A DNA stretch of 64,000 bases. It comes from Combretum micranthum. Lineage: Eukaryota; Streptophyta; Magnoliopsida; Myrtales; Combretaceae. Below, in pieces: positions 1-12,300 of this stretch. The stretch spans positions 1-64,000 of the forward strand of contig JAMXBD010000688.1 in assembly GCA_024138025.1 (NCBI GenBank). The letters run 5' to 3'. Made by a program: the position numbers and the translations under genes. Under the pieces are notes generated by a model. That model saw nothing but the letters and a program-made list of their open reading frames with translations, did not search any database and was not told where the DNA came from. The stretch's first letter is position 1. Every line of letters begins with the position of its first letter.

Positions 1-1610
1 GAATAAATATATTTTATCAAGGAATTTTTTAAAAACAAGTGGGAACTGTCAAGAACAAGGACTAGCCTTCCTAAGTTGATTTTCATAAAGTCTTACAAAG
101 AAAAAGTTTTCTAAAAATTTCTTTTGCAATATCATCAAGAACATGTGTGTGTGTGTGTGTGTATAATATCTCATGACATATCATTTATGGTAGTAACTTG
201 TTCATATTGCATGTATACTTGCTTTGGATAGTAGAAACATTACAAACATTCACAAAACTATTTTCGGAATTGAATTCGCTACTGATCAGACCTTTTGAAG
301 CTTCAAAGTTTTCAAAACTAAATATGACATTATAATTAGATAGATCTTTTGAAGTAGATAGAAATCGATATATAATTTGCTACATTCCGAGTTAAAACGA
401 CCAAGTTATGGCTTTTTTAGGTTGGAATTCCGCTTAGGACGAGAATTAAGAATTTGATAGTTTGTATAAAAATAGTTTGGATTAGTTAAGTGATGAAATA
501 CTTATTATTTTATTTCTTCCTTTTTAGGTGACCCCGAAATCAACGATTCCCTACACCAGATTACTTTTACTAAGAGACCGATGATCCCCAGACCGAGTGA
601 GTTTTCTTCTTATTTTGTTACCTTGTTTGTGCTTGTAGCTAGTTGCATTAGAATTATAGGAACAAGATAAAAGCCGATATGAATGAGGATGGGATAATCG
701 TCAAGATTTTGATGTATGTATGCCAAAGAATACTAAAGCATATCGAAACCATGATTTGATTGGATAACTGCACTGTTCATATTATTTATGTTTATGTGTA
801 TGATATTGGTTGGTCACTCTTAAGAATGTATGAATGATTTGACTTAAGTAAAAATTAAATTGATCATGCATCGCATCGAACAGTTGCATTTGGTAGCGTG
901 CTACTCCTACGTAGGTCAATCGATATGGTCCGAGAACTCGTTTAGATAATGAGACCCAATATCAAAGCTCATTCATAGGGAACTAAGGCGCATTGGGGAT
1001 GCATTCCATGTGTGAGCCGAGGGCTCGGGGACTAGCAGCGGTTGTGTAGAGTTTCAATACCATCCCTAACCCTAGATACGGAGGGCGTAAATCCGTTCTG
1101 TGTATGGGTTCTGGATACCCTACATAATTGTCTGCTCATGTGTTTATTCATGCATAGCAATATGGATGATTTATAACTTGCTTGTTATGGTACGAATTAA
1201 GAGAATTCTACTAAGATAGTGTAGCTTATACCTTAATAAATGTTTGAATGAACAGGTTATCTCAAGAATGCTAAGTGGGGACCGAGATGGTTGGAGCCGA
1301 ATATGACTCCGGGATTCCGGCAGGAAGTAAAAATGCTTGAAGATATTAGTAGGATTCGTGAATTGCTTGTAATAGTTCTATGTAGTGAAATCTTTTGATG
1401 AATTGAAATTGAAGTATAGTGAATTGTATTTTCTTTACATTGTTACTCAAGTTGTATCAAATAAAATGTGTCACTCCGATGTGTCTCCTCCATGTGTTAG
1501 ACGCCTTATACATAGTATGGAAGCCTTCGCGTGACTGAGGTGGTCATTCCTGAGCTTTAATATTGTGTACGGCGGACTGCCACGTTTAGGATTCTCTTCG
1601 GGGCATGACA
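1..1610 (+). mobile_element. GSL1, 3' part of a giant solo-LTR-like unit
   Basis: The unit enters from the left edge and ends at 1610 in GGGGCATGACA, the family's 3' terminus. It matches GSL12 in inverse orientation (shared block around 880-960, 'gtagcgtgctactcctac'). Visible parts: a splice-like acceptor before 528, a 69-nt exon at 528-596 followed by GTGAGT, the structured hairpin near 1101-1124 (stem TGTA/TACA and GGGT/ACCC with one bulged base), and an acceptor-like tract ending about 1255. The exon-2 frame is broken by a one-base loss relative to GSL12. It interrupts a minus-strand gag that continues at 1611. The 5' part lies outside the window, so its target duplication cannot be tested (right flank atgag). 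Confidence 0.75.
144..162. repeat. (TG)n microsatellite
   Basis: About nine uninterrupted TG dinucleotides inside GSL1. The related copies GSL3 and GSL12 lack an array of this length at the matching place, so it is a local expansion. Confidence 0.9.
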
Positions 1611-2720
1611 ATGAGGCTAAGGAGAGATTTTCCAAATGCACCGCATACTCGGTGAACATGCCTTGAATACAAATTTTCACTCTCTCTTTCATCTCATATG
1701 TCTTAACTGTCCAGTGAACGCTCCCTGAAGCGCTCAATATAATCCAATAAGTCTTCTTTGGGCTTTTGGTAAATCCTTCCCATATCAGTCAAGGTCACTC
1801 ATTCTTGTGTGGAGAAGAATTTTCTAGGAATATCTTGCACATGGTTGCCCATGAATCTACAGATCCAAGGGAAAGATTGACATACCATGTGTACACTTTC
1901 TCTGTAAGGGACCTAGAAAATTCTTTTAACTTCAAATCATCATAAAATCCATAAACCTCTAGCGTTTCAATGAACTTCAACAAATGTTCCTTGGCACTTC
2001 CCTTCTTACCATTGAATAACATGAATTTAGGACTCACGTAGTCCTTAGGATATGGCTTAGCAACAATACGTTGATTATATGGGAGCTTGAGATCCAATAC
2101 TCTCACATCAGATTTAGCTTGTATTTCCCTCAGGTACATGTCTAGATCTTTCTTTGTGACGAAAGTACCTTTAAGAGTTGAAGTAGTAACTTCAGCTGGT
2201 GTAGTTGGAGTAGCCGTTTGGAGTAGAGTTGCATTGGGTTAAGTAGTAGGTTTACCAATGACAATTGGTGGTGTAGCCTGTGAGGATGAAGATCCTCCAG
2301 GTTGAGCATGTAATGCAGGCTGGGAGGTTGATGGTGTTCTAAGTTGAACTCCTGTATTCATTGCCTGATGTGCGAGCGATTGTGTAATTATAAGATCTAA
2401 TGGAGGGATTTGCTCTCCAACTCTGGTAGGATCTTGTTCAAGAATAGGAGTAGGATTAGCAGGTTGAGCAACTTGAGGTGCCTAAGAAGCGCGTTGTTGC
2501 GCAGCAATAACAGGGGTCGACGAAGTCGTACCTTATTGCGCGGTAGCAATAGCAGCTATACTAGGTAAATACTGAGCAAACATTGTCATGAATTGTTGGA
2601 ATTGTCTTGTAAACTCTTGTACTGATTGATTGACTTGCTTGGTATTTTATTGCACAGTACGCAAGATCGCAACATTGTCGATTTGTGTACTAGTAGGTTG
2701 GTTCACATCCTCAATGCTGG
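1611..2720 (-). pseudogene. Tat/Ogre-like Ty3/gypsy gag, middle part (broken)
   Basis: Read on the minus strand this is a capsid-type gag. The best piece (2139-1795) has the Retrotrans_gag pattern: PKFMLFNGKKGSAKEHLLKF, then FSRSLTEKVYTWYVNL and a W-x-x-M-x-x-x-F tract. Nearer the left end is CIQGMFTEYAVHLENLSLAS, the conserved tract that follows in Tat-lineage gags. The N-terminal part (2720-2150) is rich in Q, T, P and S, a low-complexity leader typical of the lineage. At least four in-frame stops are present, for example at 2647-2649. The gene is cut at 1611 by GSL1 and at 2720 by GSL2; its first codons lie at 14323-14229. No protease or polymerase part is in the window. Confidence 0.8.
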
Positions 2721-5700
2721 TGAACCCCTGAAATTTTCATAATTCTTAGAAAATAATCCAAGAAGTCTAACACCGAAACCGAAACCTAGAAAATCAACCC
2801 AATTTAAAACCAAATTCTAAATAAGGTTAAACATGAGAATTCTTAATCTTGAGAAAAAGAGAACCCTCAAAACAAAATAGAAAATCCAACTATCAATTAA
2901 TTTGACATCCGTACAGCAATCAAATCATCTATCCGATTCCTAACATGTAAATCAAGACGACTTATCCAAATAACGCTCGATAACGAAATACTAATACCTT
3001 AAATCCTTCGGTGAATTTATAATCAAAAGTTTCAATTTTCACCAAAAGTCAAACTGAGTCAACTCGTAACCTTAGACTCGGTTAAACGATCTTGAGAACT
3101 GAAAACTATTAAATAATCACAAATAAAATGAGATAAACCACAGATATCGAACTAAAAACATAATACGGACAAAACCTCAAAATTTTATTATCTTACGAAT
3201 AACTCAACAAAAACCGCAAGTCAAACTGGAACCCTAAAAGTGATCAAAGCTTACAACAAATACTAGTGTTTAAGATCCGGCAATCTCGCGCTCTTAAACC
3301 CTAAACAACGAAATAGAAATAATTGTTGATAATAGTTCGTAATAATATAGGAAAACTTAAAAAGTATCAGATTCGTAAAATTCTAATGTCTTTCGGATCC
3401 GAACGGGATCATTTTTCAAAAACCTTGTCTTGGTACATCGGATGGCAAAAATATTCCATTAATACCAATAGACTCGTAACAATATAAGGTTTTCAAAAAT
3501 ATCAATTTTAGAATTTTTCGGTAGCTAAAAATTATAGATATCGCATTTATACGTGTATTTTATTACTACGATATTTAATTGTCTAGTTTACTATTCATAG
3601 TACTTTTCTACTATTCATTACTATTCCTCTATCTCTACTTTTTTACTATCTATTCTTACACCTACATACATATTTCTTACAATTTTCTTTTCCCATAAAA
3701 ATTCCACACCACATATTATCAAACTTCTCTTGCACTTTTCTTCTAAAATTAATTTTTAATCAAATTTCTCTCTCTTTCCTTCAATTGCCGTCCAACTTCT
3801 CTCTCTCTTCCCTCTCCAATTATTTTCTTTTTTAAATTATTTAATTACATCTAATTTTCACTCCAAAATTCTATAAATACTCCATTCCTCCTTCATTCTT
3901 TCACACAACTCATTCTACTACAAAAACTCTCTCAAATTCTCTACACAAACACTCTCCACAAAATTTTCCTCTACTAAAACTCTCTTTCACCAAATACTCA
4001 CAAGATTTCTCTCTATATAAAATCCAACTACCATTTCTCAATAACCACATAACCATACATTCACTACCATTTTCATACCACATAAACACTTTAGGTAAAA
4101 ATTCTCCCAACCATTTAGTTTATCCATGTCATGTAACTTAACATGACTATGATGTTGTTTTAAAACTCACATGAGTAGTAAAAATAACAATATGTTCATG
4201 TTTTGTTCTTGCACAAGAAAATCCTATTTTATTATCTTTATATAATATATGTTGTTATTATTCAGTTATCTTGTTATTATTATGCTAACTTCTTATTCAT
4301 ATCTAACTAAATATATTTATGTATTTATATATAATCTTTAGAGCATATAAGCTCAGTTGTTATTTATTTAATTTCATGCCTTACAATTTATTTATTTCAT
4401 GTCATTTTAAGACTAGTCTTTCTAGTCTTAGACTTATCTATATCAAGTCAAAACAATCTTTTCTTTATTTCTTTATTCTTTTTGGACTAGTCTATTCTTA
4501 GTCCCGGGATGCCTTGATGAAGCTAAGGCTCCTAATACTTGACGGGGATACCTTGATGAAACTAAGGTTCCCAATACTTGATATTTTTATTATCTTACTT
4601 ATTATTATTTGTTTCTAGTATTTTCTCATATTCTTATTATTTTACATGATCATAATACTTGCATTACATAATGATATTGTCTCAACTAAATTTAAAAGTA
4701 GAATCTATCTTTATTAAATGAACTTAAAACTAAATTTTCTATTATGTTACTTGTCATTAAATAATGGCATTGTTATCAACAATATAGAAATAGAGTAATA
4801 CAAGTTTTCTCAAAGTTTTCTCGAATAACAAAGATAGCTTTACCAAGGAAACATAAGAAATAAATACTTTCTATTTTATAATATGGTAACCTAAGTTTTA
4901 GTAAAACAATTTGTTAGTTTTCAAAGTTTTCACAAAAATGTTAAGATTAAATTCTTTTCAACTTCATAAAGCAAACTAATTTTCAAAGTTAAGATAAAAA
5001 AAAAAAAATCAACCAACAAAGTCATAAACCTATTTAGGAAAATAATGATTTTCAAGTTTTTAATGAAGGAACTTATTTTCAAAGAATACAAATATGATAA
5101 GATAAAAAATAAAGGATTTATCAATAAAGAGGATTTTTTTTTTAAATAAAATTGTAGAGAAAATAAAGACCAAGTTTTAAAAAACAAGAATTTATATTTT
5201 AAACAAGAAATACAAAAAGAAAAGACTCATTTTCTAAAACTATTCTAAATACAAGTTTATAAATAGATTATTAATAACTTAATAGACTTTTGATAATTTT
5301 AATCTTTTATCACTAGAAGTAGAAATTATAAAAGACCAAAGTTAAAGGAAAATTTACTTGTTTTGGAAAAAGGAATGAGGAAAATAAAATAAAAATGTAC
5401 TCATTCATAATAACCTAGGAAAATATAAAGTTTCTTCAAAACACTTGAAAAGAATTTATCAAGTTAAGTTTTAACACTTCAAAATTAATTGTTGAGACAC
5501 TACCATCAGAATTTTTGCATATAAAGTGAGCTTATCTAGATGCTAAAGGGATTTTATCGATCATATATATATATATATATTTTATTTATCAAAGGATTTT
5601 TTAATGAAGTTGAGTTGGGAAATTATTCCGCAAAATCTAGAAATATTCGATTTAAATATGTACCCTATGTTTTCGGAACCTAAATGACCTCATAAGACAA

Positions 5701-8700
5701 AAAGAACCTTAGAAATAGATAGATAATTTCGAATAGGTAGAAAATGGTATATTATATGCGAAATTTCGAGTTAAAATGAGCAAGTTATGGCCATTTTAAA
5801 TTGGAATTTCACTCTATGATGCAATTTTGACGAATATGATGAAATAGAATTAGAAAGTTTAAGTAAAATTTCTACAAAATACTCATCTCGGTATTTCTTT
5901 TGTCTAGGTAACAAAGGATACAAGATTACCTTTCTGAGGATTTCTACAACTAAGAAGATTGTGAAATGGATGAGTGAGTTATTCCTCTTAATTTCGTTAC
6001 TATGCTTGTGCTTGTAAAGTAGTGGCATTAGTATACTAAGAAAAGATAAAAATGGATATGTATGGGGAATTCTGGGATATTTATATATGTGATTATATAT
6101 TTATGTATGAAATGACAATTAAGAATATCACAACTTCTAATTGTCTGTTTAAGTGTTTTGTTTACTTATTTATATGACTGCTTATTGCTTGCCGAGTTGA
6201 TTGATCGCCCCCTAATAAACCTTGATAAGGTTTAGCTTAAGAAAAATAAAATGCTCACGCATAGCATCCATCGAGTCACATCTTTTTCGGAAGGCTGCTA
6301 CTCCTACATGTAAAGTTAGATTGGCTATTATCGTGCTGTGACACGCGCCATGGTCCATCCTAGAGAATCCAAATCGCCTGGGGAATGAGACTCTAGGTTC
6401 AAAGCCGAGCCAACCGAACACTTTGGGTGGGGACCTGGGGACTAGCAGTAGAAGGTCGATGACCTTCATTATCGATTTCCTATCCTTTGATATGAAGGGG
6501 TAAATCCGTTCTATATATGGTTTCCGGATAACTATATATATTTATGCAATCACGTGATTGTTGCATTGTATGCATAGCATATGCGTGAAAATTTAAATAA
6601 ACTTGTTTAAAACCACCGTGCGAATGAAAAGGAATACCTCACTAAGCTAGTTATAAGCTTATACCCTATAGATTTTGTTGAAACAGGTATACCAGTGGCT
6701 TAAATCGAAGATCATGACATTAAGGAAGTCATGGAAGGATTTTAAACTTTTATGAAGGCAATGGGAACATAAGATGAAGTTATTTTGTAAGGTTCCTTAT
6801 ATGTAATATATGCTATGTTAGTGTTTTAGAAATTCTAAGAAGTGTATTTATTTTGATTTAAAGACAATAGAGGGATACATCACTAAGAATTGTAATTTAC
6901 CATGTTTATGTTTTATGATAAGTATTGTAAACCTTGGTTTTCCTAGTAACCAAGTAAACTTCGGAAATCGAAAACCAAAACCGTAAACCGGATTAGCTTA
7001 AGCTTGAGAGACAAACCTAAGTACCTTGGATTCGGCTTTCCTTCGATTTCAAACTAAAGAACTTTTGTAAAATAAATTAATATGGAATATTGTTCTAAAG
7101 TATATTTCAAACCATAAAAAGATCTTATTTCGAGAAATTTTCCATTCCGAGCCTTCTCGAGATCCATTATGGAAAAGCGAGCCCCGGGACTCGAAATTTG
7201 AAAAATATTCCGGAATACTCTTTAGAATCGAAATTTAATAAAGATTTCAAAAATATAAATTTTATAATTTTTTGGTTTATAAAAATTACAATATAGCCAT
7301 TTTTCTCGTATTTTCTTTATTATCGGTAAAGTAATTGTCTTGTTTAGTATTCACTACTATTTATAAGTACAACCTACTACACTCACAAGCCACTCCCTAC
7401 TCTTACATCCTTACAAAACACTCAATTACATTTTCTTTTCCAAGAATAATTTGTCTCTTAAGAAATTATTACATTTAAGATTTATTATTACACAAAATAA
7501 ATAAAACAAAACAAATTAACTCTCTCTCTCTCTCACCCCTTGAACCGGCACACCCCCCTCCCCCTTGTTGCCCTCATTTGTTCTATTTTTCCATCTTTAT
7601 TATAATTGAAACAAACCCTAATTCAACGTACTATATATACTCTTTTATACTTCTCTCTCTTCATTCATTTCACTTTTTCAAAAATTACACAAACCCTCTC
7701 CATTTTTCTCTCTTTGTTGTGACCAACATAGCACACACACACACACTCACACAAGTTCATTTTTCTTCTTCATTTTCCTCTTGATACAAGCCTTAGGTGA
7801 TGAATCTTAAACCTTTCTACCATTAAACCTTGTAATGGCAGGACCATTCATGAGTATTTTCACATTTAAGTCCCCATGAGCTCTTACTAGGGATAAGAAA
7901 ATACTACTACATCAATGTGAAACCATCACCAGGGTAGATCTTGTGTGTAAATATGTTTTTGTTGGATGATCTTCATGTTCATGCATGTAGTAGTAGATTA
8001 AAACAAAGATCTTGCACAAAAATCTATTTCTATGTTTGCAAACTCCATTTCATGCATCCTAAGTAGTAGATCTAACATTTAAATGCTCATATTATACTTG
8101 ACATTCATGAACTTATGGATATTTTGTGTTTTAGTGCACTAATGAACCCTAAAGACCTTTGTCTTGTATATATAAATATTTTCGTTTGTAGATCTTTAGG
8201 TAGATGAGACAAGAAACTTAACAAGGCAAATTTTTGTTTGAAATGTTCAAATGAAAATTCAGATGGTTTCAAGACTATGCATTAAAAACCCTTTTATCAA
8301 CTCTAAAACTTGTGTTTTATATGAAAAATGAAGAGTATAGATAATAGATATCATCAAGTGATGATTTTTATAAGTTGAGATGGGATATGCTAAGAAAAAT
8401 ATGTAAAACAAGGAGTAGTAAATAAAATAGGAAATATTGAGTTGCTTGTCACTTTAAGAAATTCGTAATTTATGAGTAATGGCATGAAAACGCCTATTTT
8501 TCAAACTCAAAATGAAAGTTTTATTTAGGAAAGGAAGTCCTTAGGGGATAAGAATAATGAAGCTTGGAATTTTAAAGTATTAAACAAGTTTTTCTCAATG
8601 AAATCACTCAAAAAACTAATTTTACAAAAATTCGGATTTAGGAATAGACCCTATTTGAAAACATGTTTACAAAGTATAAAATGAGGATTTTTATGGAGAA

Positions 8701-9398
8701 ATGAAGGCCTTAAGAAATAGATATAATAAAGACTCAATTTTAACAAGGATAACTAGATTTTCCTAAGAAATAATTCCAAAACAAAAGAGCATTATCAAAG
8801 TCACGAAACTAGTTTTCTTAAGATTATGTATTCTTAGAGTCTTACAAAATAAAGAGTTTTTAAAAATTTCCTTTTAGTAAATATCATCAAGAGTATACAT
8901 ACATCAATCTCATAACATGCCATTCATGATAGGGAATCATAAATATTGCATGTATAGTTGATCTATATAGTAGAAACATTATAAACATTCACAAAACTTT
9001 TTTTGGAATTGGAATCCACTTCTGATCAGAAGTGATCAGAATATTTCGAGACCCAAATGTTTTCAAACTTGAAAATAATATTAGAATTAGATAGATCTTT
9101 TGAAGTAGATAAAAATCAATATATAATTTGCGAAATTCCGAGTTAAAATGACCAAGTTATGGCTGTTTTAAGTCGGGACTTCCACAAATGACGAGAATTA
9201 CAGAAATGATAGTTTTGTTTAATAGTTTGGATTAGTTAAGTGATGAAATACTTATTAGGATATTTTTTCCTATTTAGATGACCCCGAGATTTACGATTCC
9301 CTTCCATCGAATTACTATTACTAGAGGACCAGTATTCCAATGGCCGAGTGAGTATTTCTTTCGATTGCATTTATTGTAAGTGATTGTAATGATAGTTG

Positions 9399-12300
9399 TG
9401 TAAACCCCCAAATTTTTGGAATCGGTTTAGCATAAAACCCAAAACCGGAAGTCAAACGGAACCCTAAAGGTCAAAAAAACCCTAGTTCACCATATCAAAG
9501 TAAATCCGGCATCGCCGTTTGCTTTGGCCCTGGGAAACAAAGTGGGGATAATTAGCTAGAATAGTTCGTAATAACCATAGGTTTTATAAAAATATCAGTT
9601 TTGCGAATTTCGGGTGTCCTTTGAACCCGATCGGACACGGTCCTCGAAAAGCGTGTCCGGGAGCCCGGAATAATAAAAATATTTCGAATACACCGTTAGA
9701 CTAGTAAAAATATAAGTTTTCCAAAAATATCAGTTTTGTAATTTTTCGGTAAGTGAAAATAACAGATATAGCTATTATACGCGTATTTTCTTACTACCGG
9801 TACTTTATTAGTCATATCTACTTTACACTATACTATTCATTACTATTCTACACTATTCTTTTATCTCTACTTTTTCTTACACCTATTCTTACACACTACA
9901 TAACCTATAACCTTAACTTTTTACCTTTCCACAACTTTATTTCACATCTACCTTACTTATTACTTCTTTTAATTAACAAAAAGCAAAAATCAAATCACTC
10001 TCTCCCCCATACAAGTACATGGCCGGCGCCCCCCATGCCCATTTCCTCCTCAATTTGTTTTATTTTTCTTTTATTTTAATTACACAAAAATCCCTCCACA
10101 TTTTCCTATAAATACCCTCCTCCTCTTTCACTTCTTTCACACATTCACTACCCACAAATTCATACAAAAACTCTCTCAAAATCTCCTCTCAAAACTCTCT
10201 CAAAATACCATCCTAAAACTCTCTCGAAATAATTTCACAACCACTTTTACCAACAAACCAAAACCCATAACCACATAAGCATACCAAAGTCTTCTTTAGG
10301 TAACCACTTCATATTTCTTTCTTCTTCTTCATGTCATGTAACTTTACATGACCATAGTGTGAGTTTCCAAAGACTACAAGTTATGGAAACTACATTATGT
10401 TCATATATTGTTCTTGTTCATGCCAATCCATTTATGTTTATGTTGTTTTATTATTGTTAATATATTATTATCTATATATATATATATACATATTCTTTAG
10501 AGCATATAAGCTCACTTGCAATTTATTTATTTCATGCAAAGCAATTTATTTATTTATTCCATTGCAATTTATTTATTTATTCCTTGTTGAATTAAGACTA
10601 GCCTCTAGTCTTAGACTTGTCCTCATCAAGTCAAAACAAGTTTTTCTTTCTTTCATTTTATTTTATTTTGGGACTAGTCTACTTCTTAGTCCCGGGAGCC
10701 TTGAAAAAGCTAAGACTCCAATACTTGACTTTATTATTTATGTTTTATATCATTTTGCTTACTATTATTCTCATAATCATGTTTATTTAAATTGTTGTCC
10801 AAAAATTTTATTTTCTAAAGATAATTAAACAAAAGAAGAATTTTGTCACTTAGAGATGAGTTTATGTAAAGTATAAAATCTACAAGATAACAAAAATAAA
10901 CTCATTCCTTTTTAAGTTACAAAAGAACTCACTATAATTTTAGAAACTATTTTTGCTTTAAAAAGCTACTTAAACCTTTATTATTCCACTTTGTTTTTCA
11001 AAGGAAAATAATTGTTGCTACAAGAATGAGTCTTTTTATAAAAAGATAAACAAGATGAATGGCTAAGGAATTTTCAAGTAAAGACCTTTACAAACAAATA
11101 GGCAAAGAAAATCTATGGTTTGAAAACAAAAATAAAGTTATTTCTTTTCAAGTTACAAGAAGAAGCCACAAAAATTTTAGAAAAATGTTTCTTAAGTCAC
11201 ATATTAATCCACTTTGTTTTATCAAGAAAATAAGCTTTTATGAATGAATGACTTCTATAAGGCATAAGAAAAGAATGAGAAATTTTTAAGCAAAAATTTT
11301 GCAAATGAATAAACAAAGAAATTTATACAAGAAAAATAAATAGTGTATTTTCTAAAAACTCCAAATTAGTATTAGAATAATCTAATTTTACTTGGGAAAA
11401 ATAATGAAACATAAAGCATTTTTAGAAAATAAAGGAAACAAGGTATTCATTACAAGAAATCTACAAAAACAATTTTTGACAACTATATTTTCTAAAAACT
11501 TCAAACCGACATTATTTTACTCAAGAAAAATAATTGAACAAAATACTTGAGCATGCTTAAATATGAGTTATATAGTTATAAAAAGAGAATTTTTTCACTA
11601 TATAGATAACTAAGTACTTATCAAACAAATTTTGATTTCTTGAACCAAGGTTGTTTTTACTTGGAAAATCCGTGGTGAATTTGTCGCCACTGTTTCGAGG
11701 CCTATATGACCTTGTTTGTTAAAAGTAATTTTGGAAATGGGTAGATCTTTTCGAGTAGGTAGAAATCAGTATATTATACGCGCGATTCCGAGTTAAAATG
11801 ACCAAGTTATTGCCATTTTAAGTTGGAACATACCTTTATACGAACTTTAACGTTCTTTTGACATTGTTTTGTCAAATTTCAAGAAAATCATCAAGGAATA
11901 CTCATTGTGGGTATTTTCTTTGGCTAGGTGACCCCAAGGAAGGATTCCTTTACCCCGAGGATTATTACGACTAAGTGGAGTGTGTGAACGACTCATCCAC
12001 CTAGAGGAATAGTCGACATGGCATCGTGAGTTTATTTCCATTAAATGCTATACTTGTTGTGCTTGTAAATTAGTTGCATTAGAATTAGGAAAAGAAAAAC
12101 CGATGTGTATGTTAAATAATTCCTTGAATGAATTATTAAAGAATATCAAAGCCAGAATTGTTTTAAATGATTGTTTTAGTATAATATTGATTTGTCTGAA
12201 ATTCTTTGATCGCCTTAAATTCAAAAATAACTATGATATGACTTTATAAGAAATGAATTCATGCATACCACGAAGTGAGTCACATTGCATTTTGGGATAT

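Noticed and set aside
3910..4110. 66-codon minus-strand frame in GSL2 and similar frames in the promoter/leader parts of other units
   Set aside because: They lie antisense to the CT-rich leader; the E/R/G/F-rich translation follows from that composition and no motif is shared at the protein level beyond it.
4930..5187. 85-codon K/L/F/I-rich minus-strand frame
   Set aside because: Low-complexity translation of an A-rich segment within GSL2; not kept in GSL10.
11847..12041. Antisense open frame over GSL exon 2 in GSL4, with a similar one in GSL11 (56574-56816)
   Set aside because: The two resemble each other (NNPR...GILP...NTHNEY) only because they overlap the conserved exon-2 bases; they run against the TATA orientation and are broken in other copies.
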